Assembly (NCBI RefSeq): GCF_000368865.1
Contig: NZ_KB849729.1
Location: forward strand, 62,001 to 126,000
Direction: 5' to 3'
Origin: Acinetobacter bouvetii DSM 14964 = CIP 107468
Lineage (GTDB): Bacteria; Pseudomonadota; Gammaproteobacteria; Pseudomonadales; Moraxellaceae
DNA: 64,000 nucleotides
The notes below the pieces were generated by a model. That model saw only the letters and a program-made list of their open reading frames with translations, ran no database searches and had not been told where the DNA came from. Numbering within the stretch: the first letter of the stretch is position 1; each line of letters opens with the position of its first letter. A program made the translations under genes and the position numbers. Shown in pieces: positions 56,174 through 64,000 of this stretch.

Positions 56174-57050
56174 TTAAAGCTTAGTCTGGTTGTAAACATT
56201 AATATCGCCATAGCAATTTCTAAAGCGCTTGTAAGACCAGATATACTGTTCCGGAGCCTGATTGATTATGTTTTGCATAGCCGTGTTCAGCGCATCAACA
56301 GAAACCTGTAAATCTTTAGATAAAATATCATCAGATAAGCGCGTGCAATGCACATCATAACTGGATAAATCCTTATTGCGTATACAGCTTAAGCCAATGA
56401 TATTGCATTGGGTTTTACTGGCAAGTTTGGAAACTAGTGTGGTTGATAAGGTCTTTTGGCCAAAAAAATTAGAAGGGATGCCGCCAGAAGCTTTGGGTAA
56501 ATGATCAGGTAAAATAACGGTTAAACCGCCTTGTTTAAGATGCTTAAAAATAGCGCGGATGCCTGTTTCATCTGTCGGCACTAAAGTTGCGTTGAACTTT
56601 TGGCGCGCTTCCAGCAAGTAGCGGTTAACTCCCTTTAATTTTGTCGGGTTTATACATGATCATCGGCTGTGCATAAAGATTCAGCCAGGCATTCAGCAGT
56701 TCCCAGCAGCCAAAATGCGGCACCACAACAATCACGCCTTTTTTATTGGCCAAAGCATCTTTGAAAACAGATTCTCCATAAACATTTTTTAATAAATTCA
56801 GGCTGTACCGCGGCGGCATGCCCCAGCATTTCACAAACTCAATGTAGGTCAGACACTGGCTTTCAATGCTTTTACGGATCAGTTCGGATTGCTCATCTTT
56901 GCTGAGCTCCGGATAGGCGAGCTGAATATTAATTTCGGTAATGCGCTGAATGGATGAATTGAAGCTATAAAGAATGAATGCAGCAAAGTGGGCCATTGCC
57001 TGTAAAAGCCACAAGGGTAAAAGTGAAACCAGTTTGAGAAGGAAGTACAT
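56174..57050 (-). pseudogene. LpxL/HtrB-like lipid A acyltransferase gene, frameshifted
   Basis: Two adjacent frames together encode one acyltransferase. The first part (57050 to about 56634) has an N-terminal membrane segment and the catalytic HX4E motif VVPHFGCWELL. The second (about 56634 to 56174) has RAIFKHLKQGGLTVILPDH and the C-terminal YIWSYKRFRNCYG. They meet at a CCC run at 56631-56633 (GGG in the coding strand). Removing one base gives the continuous reading KGVNRYLLEARQ and a 291-residue protein, the usual family length. It is either a true frameshift that inactivates the gene or a base-calling error in a short G run. An intact protein would acylate a lipid, possibly lipid A. Confidence 0.85.
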
Positions 57051-57373
57051 TGGCTTTATTTGACCCTGTCATTTGAATAATGATGGAGCTGGCGGCAATT
57101 TTAGCAAGAGACTGAATCATCTAAGACCGAAAAAAATCCCAAAAAGATAAGCATCTTAAGCGCAAAACTAAAAAGTTAAATCCATATAAAATATATGCGC
57201 AAAGATATACTGCGGAATGCATCATAGTGCAGATTATAAATTTAGCATTATCAAAATTGCTAACAGTGTATATATCAAGCAGGGAATGTCTTTCAAAATA
57301 ATATTTAGCTTTGTGATAAAAAAAACCCTGCGCGATGGCAGGGTTTTCATATCAGCAACTAAGCAGCTAAATA
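57051..57373. other. Intergenic region between the broken acyltransferase gene and aspS
   Basis: Apart from the aspS terminator at 57318-57347, I see no gene or clear signal in this A/T-rich stretch. It presumably contains the promoter of the acyltransferase gene on the minus strand. Confidence 0.5.
57318..57347 (-). terminator. Terminator after aspS
   Basis: On the minus strand AAAACCCTGC pairs with GCAGGGTTTT around a 6-nt loop and is followed by a long T run. It lies 26 bp beyond the aspS stop codon. Confidence 0.9.
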
Positions 57374-59155
57374 TTATTTAGCTTCTTCCGCTTTTGGCTT
57401 TTCACGTAAACGAATACCAAGATCACGCAATTGATTTGGTTCAACTGGCGCAGGCGCTTGAGTTAAAGGACATTCCGCAGTCTTGGTTTTCGGGAATGCA
57501 ATCACGTCACGGATTGAAGTCGCGCCAGTCATTAACATGACTAAACGATCCAGACCAAATGCCAAACCGCCATGCGGAGGCGCACCGTAACGTAAGGCAT
57601 TCAACAAGAAGCTGAATTTTTCTTCTGCTTCTTCTTCAGAAATACCCAATGCCGCAAAAATAGCTTGCTGCATTTCTAAGTTGAAGATACGCAGTGAACC
57701 GCCGCCCACTTCAGTACCATTCAATACCATGTCATAAGCAACTGAAAGCGCAGCGCCTGGATTGTTTTTCACTTCTTCAACGCTAGATTTTGGCAGCGTG
57801 AATGGGTGATGCACAGATGTCCATTTACCATCATCAGTTTCTTCAAACATTGGGAAGTCAACAACCCAAAGCGGCGCCCACTCGCAAGTTGCAAGTTTCA
57901 TGTCGTGACCGACTTTGATACGTAAAGCACCCATTGCATCGTTTACAACTTTCGCTTTATCTGCACCGAAGAATACGATGTCGCCATTTTCAGCGCCAAC
58001 ACGTTTCAATAAATCAAGTACGATTGGCTCGATGAATTTAACGATTGGAGATTGAAGGCCTTCAATGCCTTTTTCAAGTTCGTTGACTTTGATGTAAGCC
58101 AAACCTTTCGCACCGTAGATACCAACAAATTTTGTATATTCGTCAATTTGGCTGCGTGGAAGCGCACCTGCGCCTGGTACACGAAGCGCAACAATACGGC
58201 CTTTAGGATCTTTTGCAGGGCCTGCGAAGACTTTGAATTCAACGTCTTGCATCATGTCTGCAACGTCAACCAATTTCAACGGAATACGCATATCCGGTTT
58301 GTCAGATGCATAATCACGCATTGCGTCGTTATACGTCATGCGTGGGAATTTATCGAAGTCAACGTTAAGAAGTTCTTTGAACATCTTCACAGTTAAACGT
58401 TCCATCAAATCCATAATGTCATCGTCACTCATGAACGATGTTTCAACGTCGATTTGAGTAAATTCAGGCTGACGGTCCGCACGTAAATCTTCGTCACGGA
58501 AACATTTAGCAATTTGGTAATAACGGTCAATACCGCCCACCATTAACAACTGTTTGAACAGCTGCGGTGATTGCGGAAGCGCATAGAAGCTGCCGTTAGA
58601 TACACGGCTTGGCACTAAATAGTCACGTGCGCCTTCAGGAGTCGCACGCGTCAAGATCGGAGTTTCAACGTCTAAGAAACCATTGTCTTCGAAGTAGTTG
58701 CGAATCAGGTTGGTCAATTTAGAACGGAAACGTAAGCGATCAAGCATTTCTGGACGACGAATATCGAGGAAACGGTATTTCAGGCGCACTTCTTCAGAAA
58801 TATTGGTATTTTCGTCATTCAATGGGAATGGCGGAGTTTCAGAAGCGGCAAGAACTTCAATATCTTTACCAAGCACTTCGATTTGACCGCTGGTAATATT
58901 TGCGTTTTCAGTGCCTTCGTAACGGCGGCGCACACGGCCTGTAATTTTTAATACGAATTCTGAACGTGATTTGTCAGCTGTTGCAAAAGCTTCTGGGGTA
59001 TCTGGATCGATAACCACTTGCACAAGGCCGTCACGGTCACGCATGTCAAGGAAGATTACACCACCGTGGTCACGGCGACGGTGAACCCAACCGCATAATG
59101 TAACGGTTTGGTCAATTTGAGCTTCGGTTAAAGAACCGCAGTAATGAGTTCGCAT
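57374..59155 (-). CDS. aspS: Aspartyl-tRNA synthetase
   Basis: Class II synthetase of 593 residues. An N-terminal OB-fold anticodon domain ([23 protein letters not shown]) is followed by the catalytic core with motif 2 [19 protein letters not shown], the bacterial GAD insertion ([17 protein letters not shown]), and motif 3 [12 protein letters not shown]. An ATG one codon upstream (59158) is also possible. aspS is the conventional right boundary of the Acinetobacter outer-core locus. Confidence 0.96.
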   Translation of the reverse strand: MRTHYCGSLTEAQIDQTVTLCGWVHRRRDHGGVIFLDMRDRDGLVQVVIDPDTPEAFATADKSRSEFVLKITGRVRRRYEGTENANITSGQIEVLGKDIEVLAASETPPFPLNDENTNISEEVRLKYRFLDIRRPEMLDRLRFRSKLTNLIRNYFEDNGFLDVETPILTRATPEGARDYLVPSRVSNGSFYALPQSPQLFKQLLMVGGIDRYYQIAKCFRDEDLRADRQPEFTQIDVETSFMSDDDIMDLMERLTVKMFKELLNVDFDKFPRMTYNDAMRDYASDKPDMRIPLKLVDVADMMQDVEFKVFAGPAKDPKGRIVALRVPGAGALPRSQIDEYTKFVGIYGAKGLAYIKVNELEKGIEGLQSPIVKFIEPIVLDLLKRVGAENGDIVFFGADKAKVVNDAMGALRIKVGHDMKLATCEWAPLWVVDFPMFEETDDGKWTSVHHPFTLPKSSVEEVKNNPGAALSVAYDMVLNGTEVGGGSLRIFNLEMQQAIFAALGISEEEAEEKFSFLLNALRYGAPPHGGLAFGLDRLVMLMTGATSIRDVIAFPKTKTAECPLTQAPAPVEPNQLRDLGIRLREKPKAEEAK

Positions 59156-59299
59156 CATAGCGTTAGAAATCCAACTATATGGGTTAAGGTCAGCGTATAC
59201 GTAAACAGCGTACCGCTTTTATATAAAGGGGAAGATTATGCCTCTTTTTGGGCATTTTGTCACAAGGACTTCCGTTTAAAATACTATAATTACCCGCTT

Positions 59300-60097
59300 T
59301 TATCTGTTTGCATGCAAGTTATCGGGATGGCTTTGAAAAATATTTGTCGTTGCTTTTAGGATAGCGAAAATAAGGCTGCCTGCTGTAAACATGCCCAAAA
59401 ATGCGCGGAAAAAATAATTAATAGATTTGCCGACATAGGCATATAAATCATGCACGAATGCCTCTGAATACATACTTTCAGCAAAATAGAAATAACTGGC
59501 AAGGCCCGCCAGCAGTGACAGTGCAGACAAAGCATGGACATAAATTTTGATATTGCGATGTACCGCCGACGGGCTGCGGTAATGCAAGTGATGGCGGTAG
59601 ATCATCCAGGCTAAAATTGGAAGCGCCAGCGCGGACATTCCAATCTGCAGTACACGGTGCAGGGGATAAGTGTGCTGAAAGAGATGAATCGGCTGCATCA
59701 GAATATCTTTAAATGCAAAGGTGCGAAAATCGACATGCGTCAGGCCATCCCAAATCAGGTGTGTGGATGTGCCCACAAGCAGCGCCACGATGAGGCTGAT
59801 GATAAAACCGCAAAACTGATTTAAGCCGTAAATTTTGAGCGGTTTGTTTAGGCCAGAAAAAGCGAACAGCATTGGGCGGTACAGGACATACCACAGCAAA
59901 CATAAAATCATTCCCAGCATGAGGTTCGGAAAGATTAAACCCGACCACTGATGTGAGCCGTCATAATCAGCATTGGTAAATAAGCGGAACAGATCAGGCG
60001 CCATTGTCCCAATCGCTAAGGCGGATATTGGCAAGCGGCCGCCTGTCAGCTTGGACAGCGGCGGCGCAAGAACAGCATGAGAAATGGTAAAAGGCAT
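59300..60097 (-). CDS. DUF4184-like membrane protein
   Basis: 265-residue protein with about six hydrophobic segments. The start MPFTISHAVLAPPLSKL followed by LAIGTMAPDLFRLF is typical of the DUF4184 family, related by motif to membrane metal-dependent hydrolases. The conserved His, Asp and a later STHLIWDGLTHVD could bind a metal ion. It is divergent from znuD, with 149 bp between them, so the Zur site there could also influence it. Confidence 0.75.
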   Translation of the reverse strand: MPFTISHAVLAPPLSKLTGGRLPISALAIGTMAPDLFRLFTNADYDGSHQWSGLIFPNLMLGMILCLLWYVLYRPMLFAFSGLNKPLKIYGLNQFCGFIISLIVALLVGTSTHLIWDGLTHVDFRTFAFKDILMQPIHLFQHTYPLHRVLQIGMSALALPILAWMIYRHHLHYRSPSAVHRNIKIYVHALSALSLLAGLASYFYFAESMYSEAFVHDLYAYVGKSINYFFRAFLGMFTAGSLIFAILKATTNIFQSHPDNLHANR

Positions 60098-60195
60098 TGA
60101 TTTAAAAATGAATCCTGAGGATTTGAGTGAGCAGTCAGCTCAGCAGTGTAATCGATGCAGGTTCTGGGGAATGTTTTTTATTGCAAAATTAATGA

Positions 60196-60214
60196 AATGT
60201 TATATTATAACATT
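60196..60214 (+). promoter_or_regulatory. Zur (zinc uptake regulator) binding site upstream of znuD
   Basis: AATGTTATA-T-TATAACATT is a perfect 9-1-9 inverted repeat, matching the gammaproteobacterial Zur consensus. It covers the likely -10 box TATTAT (60203-60208), which is 16 bp from a TTGCAA -35 at 60181-60186, so zinc-loaded Zur would block transcription of znuD. Confidence 0.9.
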
Positions 60215-60246
60215 AATTTAAGAAGCAGCCTGTTTGAGCCCTGTCC

Positions 60247-62358
60247 ATGTCCTTTGAAAATATCTTTAAAAAAAATTTAATCACTGCATCCATTCTTATG
60301 GCCACAGCGCCTTTTGCTTTTGCAGATAATGCTCAGGCTCAAGCGCAGCAGCTGGAAACCATTCATGTGCAGGCGCATCCGCTAGAGCAGACCGCAGCGG
60401 ATTTTGCAGTTGCAGACAGTATTGTCAGTCAAAAAAAATTAGCTGAGCGGCCAGCAACCATTGGCGATGCTTTGGCGGGTGAATTGGGTGTGGCTTCTAA
60501 TCAATTTGGTGCGGGATCCAGCCGCCCCGTGATCCGCGGTCAGGATGGCCCGCGGGTTAAAGTGCTGCAGCATGCTTCAGAAACCGCAGATGTCTCTGCG
60601 CTGTCGCCAGACCATGCCGTGACCGTAGATCCGATTTTGGCCAAGCAAGTGGAGATTATCCGCGGCCCATCGACACTGCTGTATGGCGCCGGCAGTGTCG
60701 GCGGTTTGGTGAATGTCACGGATCAGAAAATTCCAACGCACATGCCGGACCAAGGCTATGAAGGCCAGGCAGGGCTGCGCTATAACTCGGGCAATGATGA
60801 AAAGCTGGCGAGTGCAGGTGTAACGGCAGCCTTAGGCGATCAGTTTGCAATCCGTGTTGAAGGATCAAAGCGCAAAGCCAATAATTACATTGCGCCGGAT
60901 TATGTGCATACGCATTCACATGAACATGATTTGGGCAATGGCGTGATCGAAGAACATGTCGAGCAGGTGCCGGAGCAGCGTGTAGACAATACTTTTGCAG
61001 AAGGGCAAACCGTGAATATTGGCGGTTCATGGATTCATGACCGCGGTTTTGTCGGCCTGTCTTACAGCCGCCGGGAAGATCAATACGGTTTGCCGGGCCA
61101 TAGCCATGAATATGAAAACTGCCATCCGCATGGCGATGAACTGGATTGTCATGCGCATGCTGCAGGCGGTGTCCATGATCATGACCATGATGAGGAAGAG
61201 CATGGCGGGCCATGGGTCGATTTAAAATCTGAACGCTATGACCTGCGCACCGAACTGGCGGAACCGTTTAAAGGCTTTCAAAAGCTGCGCGCGCACGCCA
61301 GCTTTACCGACTATAAGCATGATGAAGTTGAAGAAAGCGAAGTCATGACCACCTTTAAAAGCCAAGGTTATGATGCGCGTTTAGAGTTGGTGCATAATCC
61401 AATTGCAGATTGGGAAGGCGTGATTGGCGCGCAGTATAACCGTCAAAAGCTCAATATTACGGGTGAAGAGTCATTGATGAACCCCAATACCACAGAAAAG
61501 TGGAGCGTATTCGGGCTAGAGCATAAGCAAATCGGCGATTTTCATGTGGAATTAGGCGCCCGTGCGGATCAGCAGAAAATTGATATTGATTCAACGCAAA
61601 AAGATTTTAGCGATTATGCGATTTCCTATTCAGGCGCTGTGAATTGGGCCTTTGCGCCAGATTATAAATTGTCATTTGTCGCATCGCATCAAGAACGCTT
61701 GCCTTTGGCACAGGAGCTGTACGCCAACGGCAAGCACTTTGCCACCAATACTTATGAGCGCGGCAATGAAAATCTGGGTGCGGAAAAATCCAATAATCTC
61801 GAGCTGGGCCTGCACTATGAAGCGGACAAATTGGATTATCACGTGCATGTCTACCATAACTGGTATGACAGCTACATTTATGCAGCCACGACTGACCAGC
61901 ATGACAATTTCCGTTTAGTCGATTACACCCAGGATAAAGCCAAATTTTACGGCCTGGAAGCGGAAACCGGCTATCAAGTGAATGAGATGTATAAAATCGG
62001 CTTATTCGGCGATTATGTGCGCGGCAAAATTGACGGCGCCAATGCGCCGCGCGTGCCTGCAGGGCGCTTAGGCACAAAAGTCAATGCCGGCTTTGCCGAT
62101 GGCTGGACCGGCATGGCGGAATATTATCATGTCTTTCAGCAGGATAAATTTGCTGACTATGAGCAGGAAACGCAAGGCTACAATATGGTGAATGTGGGCC
62201 TGTCCTATGCTGGGCAATATGCGAAGGGCAATGATTACCGCGTGTATTTCAACGCCAACAACCTGCTGGATGATCAGGTCTATTCACATGCGTCTTTCTT
62301 ATCGAATATCCCTCAAATCGGCCGAAACTTTAGCGTAGGCGTTGAATTGGGTTTCTAA
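60247..62358 (+). CDS. znuD: TonB-dependent outer-membrane zinc receptor ZnuD
   Basis: 703-residue outer-membrane receptor. A signal peptide (cleavage after FAFA) precedes a plug domain with RPVIRGQDGPRVKVLQ and VEIIRGPSTLLYGAGSVGG, then a 22-strand-type barrel ending in the C-terminal Phe. Two long surface loops are rich in His and acids, near residues 219-230 and 278-315, including GHSHEYENCHPHGDE and HDHDHDEEEHGG. They are the hallmark of ZnuD zinc capture. A Zur site in front fits induction by zinc starvation. TonB and ExbBD are not in the window. Confidence 0.94.
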   Translation: MSFENIFKKNLITASILMATAPFAFADNAQAQAQQLETIHVQAHPLEQTAADFAVADSIVSQKKLAERPATIGDALAGELGVASNQFGAGSSRPVIRGQDGPRVKVLQHASETADVSALSPDHAVTVDPILAKQVEIIRGPSTLLYGAGSVGGLVNVTDQKIPTHMPDQGYEGQAGLRYNSGNDEKLASAGVTAALGDQFAIRVEGSKRKANNYIAPDYVHTHSHEHDLGNGVIEEHVEQVPEQRVDNTFAEGQTVNIGGSWIHDRGFVGLSYSRREDQYGLPGHSHEYENCHPHGDELDCHAHAAGGVHDHDHDEEEHGGPWVDLKSERYDLRTELAEPFKGFQKLRAHASFTDYKHDEVEESEVMTTFKSQGYDARLELVHNPIADWEGVIGAQYNRQKLNITGEESLMNPNTTEKWSVFGLEHKQIGDFHVELGARADQQKIDIDSTQKDFSDYAISYSGAVNWAFAPDYKLSFVASHQERLPLAQELYANGKHFATNTYERGNENLGAEKSNNLELGLHYEADKLDYHVHVYHNWYDSYIYAATTDQHDNFRLVDYTQDKAKFYGLEAETGYQVNEMYKIGLFGDYVRGKIDGANAPRVPAGRLGTKVNAGFADGWTGMAEYYHVFQQDKFADYEQETQGYNMVNVGLSYAGQYAKGNDYRVYFNANNLLDDQVYSHASFLSNIPQIGRNFSVGVELGF

Positions 62359-62423
62359 GTCTTCTTGATTTGGCTTGCAGCCGCAGGCCAAATCACAGAA
62401 ATCCTCTTGAAAATTCGCATGAT

Positions 62424-62458
62424 AAAACCTAGTCTGAGCTCATTGGATTAGGTTTTTT
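62424..62458 (+). terminator. Terminator after znuD, ending at the phospholipase D start
   Basis: AAAACCTAGTC pairs with GATTAGGTTTT (one G-T pair) around an 11-nt loop, followed by T. The T run ends 3 bp before the ATG of the next gene, so the hairpin also contains that gene's only Shine-Dalgarno-like bases (TAGG). Confidence 0.75.
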
Positions 62459-62461
62459 ATT

Positions 62462-63925
62462 ATGCGTATTATTGAGCGAATTCACAGCAAGTTAAATTGG
62501 TCACGCCGCCAATACTTTGGTGTTGTGATTGGTTTACTGGCCCTGGGCTATCTTTCTTCTGCAATTTATCAGGTCTATAAGCCCTTGCCGGAGGGTTTGA
62601 ATTACACAGGCAAATTGAGGCATGCCAAGGTGCAGTTTACCGCGGATCAAAGCTATCTGGATGCCGAAGGCAAGCAGCGGCTCGATCAGCAGATTTTCAA
62701 GCAGATGCTGAGTTTGATTGATCAGGCGCAGACCACAATTGTACTGGATATGTTCCTGTTTAATCAGGAAGTTGGAAATTCTAAAATTAAGCATCAGGCG
62801 CTGATGCAGCAATTGACGGATGCGCTGATTGAAAAACGCAAATACAATCCGAATATCGAAATCAAATTTATTACCGACCCGATCAATTCCGTTTATGGCG
62901 GGGTATACGCTGAACAGTATCATCAGCTGCGCCAAGCTGGCATTGATGTCATTGAAACTGATTTAACGCCACTGCGCGCCTCAAATCCCGCATGGTCTGG
63001 CTTTTGGTATTTATGCTGTCAGGGCGTTGGCAACAATGCTGAAAAAGGCTGGCTGCCGAACCCCTTTGGCCGTGAAAAAATTACTGTCCGCAGCTATATG
63101 GATTTGTTTAATTTCAAAGCCAATCACCGCAAGAGCATCGTGGTGGATACTGCAGAAGGCTGGAAAACCTTAGTCACGTCGATGAATCCGCATGACGGCA
63201 GTTCGCGCCATTCCAATGTGGCGCTGACAGTGACGGGCAATACCGCCATTGATGTGCTAAAAACGGAGCAGTCTGTCGGCATCATGTCCAAAGCCAGTAT
63301 GCCTGTGGTGATTATGGGGGAGTTTGAGGATGCAAAAGATCAGCCGCAAGTGCAGGTGCTGACTGAAAAGGCCATTTATGATGCCGTATTGAAATTAATT
63401 GATTCTGCGCAGCCCACAGAGCAGATTGATTTGGCCATGTTCTATCTGTCAGAACGCAAAATTGTCAAAGGCCTGATCGCTGCGCATCAACGCGGTGTCA
63501 ATGTCCGCGTGCTGCTGGACCCGAATAAAGATGCGTTTGGCCGTCAAAAAAATGGCATTCCGAACCGTCAGGTGGCGTCAGAGCTGAATGATGCTGGTGT
63601 AGCGGTACGCTGGTGCGATACTCGGGGCGAACAGTGCCACAGCAAAATGATTTTGAAAACGGGCGCGCAGCAGGCGGAATTGATTTTAGGCTCGGCCAAC
63701 TTTACTGCCCGCAATCTGAAAAACTATAATTTGGAAACAGATTTCCGGGTGCTCGGCAAGCCTCAAGATGCGGTGTTTAAAGATGCGCAGCAGTATTTTG
63801 ACAGCTCATGGGCGAATTTGAATAGCCGTCAAATCAGTGTGCCATATCCTAAATATGCCGACGAATCGAAGCTGAAATATGCGCTGTACCGCTTTATGGA
63901 GTGGAGCGGGCTGTCGACGTTTTAA
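62462..63925 (+). CDS. Phospholipase D-like protein
   Basis: 487-residue PLD-superfamily protein with an N-terminal membrane anchor at about 19-36 (FGVVIGLLALGYLSSAIY). The first catalytic motif is complete (HRKSIVVD, HxKx4D). The second reads HSKMILKT, lacking the terminal Asp, followed by ELILGSANFTARN. The superfamily includes phospholipases D and cardiolipin synthases. The single anchor and size suit a periplasmic-facing phospholipase, as described in Acinetobacter. The missing second Asp is often tolerated. The start lacks a free ribosome-binding site. Confidence 0.87.
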   Translation: MRIIERIHSKLNWSRRQYFGVVIGLLALGYLSSAIYQVYKPLPEGLNYTGKLRHAKVQFTADQSYLDAEGKQRLDQQIFKQMLSLIDQAQTTIVLDMFLFNQEVGNSKIKHQALMQQLTDALIEKRKYNPNIEIKFITDPINSVYGGVYAEQYHQLRQAGIDVIETDLTPLRASNPAWSGFWYLCCQGVGNNAEKGWLPNPFGREKITVRSYMDLFNFKANHRKSIVVDTAEGWKTLVTSMNPHDGSSRHSNVALTVTGNTAIDVLKTEQSVGIMSKASMPVVIMGEFEDAKDQPQVQVLTEKAIYDAVLKLIDSAQPTEQIDLAMFYLSERKIVKGLIAAHQRGVNVRVLLDPNKDAFGRQKNGIPNRQVASELNDAGVAVRWCDTRGEQCHSKMILKTGAQQAELILGSANFTARNLKNYNLETDFRVLGKPQDAVFKDAQQYFDSSWANLNSRQISVPYPKYADESKLKYALYRFMEWSGLSTF

Positions 63926-63930
63926 TTTTT

Positions 63931-64000
63931 CCCTCATCCCAACCTTCGCCCAAAGGGAGAAGGAGTTCCCTCTCCTTTCAGGAGAGGGTTAGGGAGAGGT
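63931..64000. repeat. Palindromic dispersed repeat (REP/MITE-like), cut by the window edge
   Basis: The stretch folds into two inner hairpins: CCTTCGCCC/GGGAGAAGG (one mismatch, loop AAA, 63943-63963) and the perfect CCCTCTCCT/AGGAGAGGG (loop TTC, 63968-63988). The outer ends CCCTCATCCCAACC and GGTTAGGGAGAGG pair imperfectly. This pattern is like a widespread intergenic repeat in Acinetobacter and relatives. It may continue beyond the window. Confidence 0.75.

Noticed and set aside
60716..61213. A long minus-strand frame with many His codons opposite znuD.
   Set aside because: Its His richness mirrors the His/Asp-rich loops of znuD on the other strand; it has no start signal or family match.

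Overview
This 64 kb window is chromosomal DNA from a gammaproteobacterium. It is most likely an Acinetobacter outside the A. baumannii group, and I cannot name the species. The genus call rests on an outer-core lipooligosaccharide (OC) locus lying between ilvE and aspS, the place this locus occupies in Acinetobacter. A monomeric NADP-isocitrate dehydrogenase, a GacS/BarA hybrid kinase and a ZnuD zinc receptor fit that call.

Layout. 1-8.6 kb holds housekeeping genes: the first codons of a crotonase-like gene, gacS, cysM, a PolB-like 3'-5' exonuclease gene, rlmD and relA, closed by a terminator. 8.8-26.2 kb is an aryl polyene (APE) biosynthesis operon of about 20 genes. It encodes two ketosynthases and a chain-length factor, two acyl carrier proteins, a ketoreductase, a dehydratase, an adenylating enzyme fused to a second dehydratase, acyl- and glycosyltransferases, an aromatic amino acid ammonia-lyase, a thioesterase, a LolA-like carrier, an MMPL exporter, a halogenase-like flavoprotein, a lipoprotein and a dedicated phosphopantetheinyl transferase. 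One promoter with a 24-nt palindrome over its -35 region precedes the run, and most genes overlap by a few bases. 26.2-30.8 kb carries yajC-secD-secF and tgt on the minus strand. 30.9-34.5 kb carries queA followed by an uncharacterised DUF3137/LemA/DUF4303-like trio. A tRNA-Leu(CAA) gene, a small DUF3147-like membrane protein gene and icd follow, then a structured 1 kb intergenic region, a cytoplasmic histidine kinase gene, glnE and ilvE.

43.8-57.3 kb is the OC locus. It holds an ELM1-family gene, glycosyltransferases, a polysaccharide deacetylase, a GH43-like protein, two tandem GT25 genes, rmlB and rmlA, a VioA-like aminotransferase, a PglD/VioB-like acetyltransferase and a GT2 gene. The rmlA/rmlB/aminotransferase/acetyltransferase set, with no rmlC, rmlD or ketoisomerase in the window, suggests synthesis of a dTDP-4-acetamido-4,6-dideoxyhexose for the outer core. 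Base composition alternates sharply along this locus, as expected of a recombination mosaic. At its right end lies an LpxL-like acyltransferase gene broken by one extra base. aspS, a DUF4184-like gene, znuD with a clear Zur operator, a phospholipase D-like gene and a palindromic dispersed repeat complete the window.

The most interesting regions are the APE cluster (its ammonia-lyase, its fusion protein and its palindromic promoter) and the OC locus (the amino-sugar module, the composition breaks and the orphan ribosome-binding site). All calls come from reading the sequence; no database search was possible.
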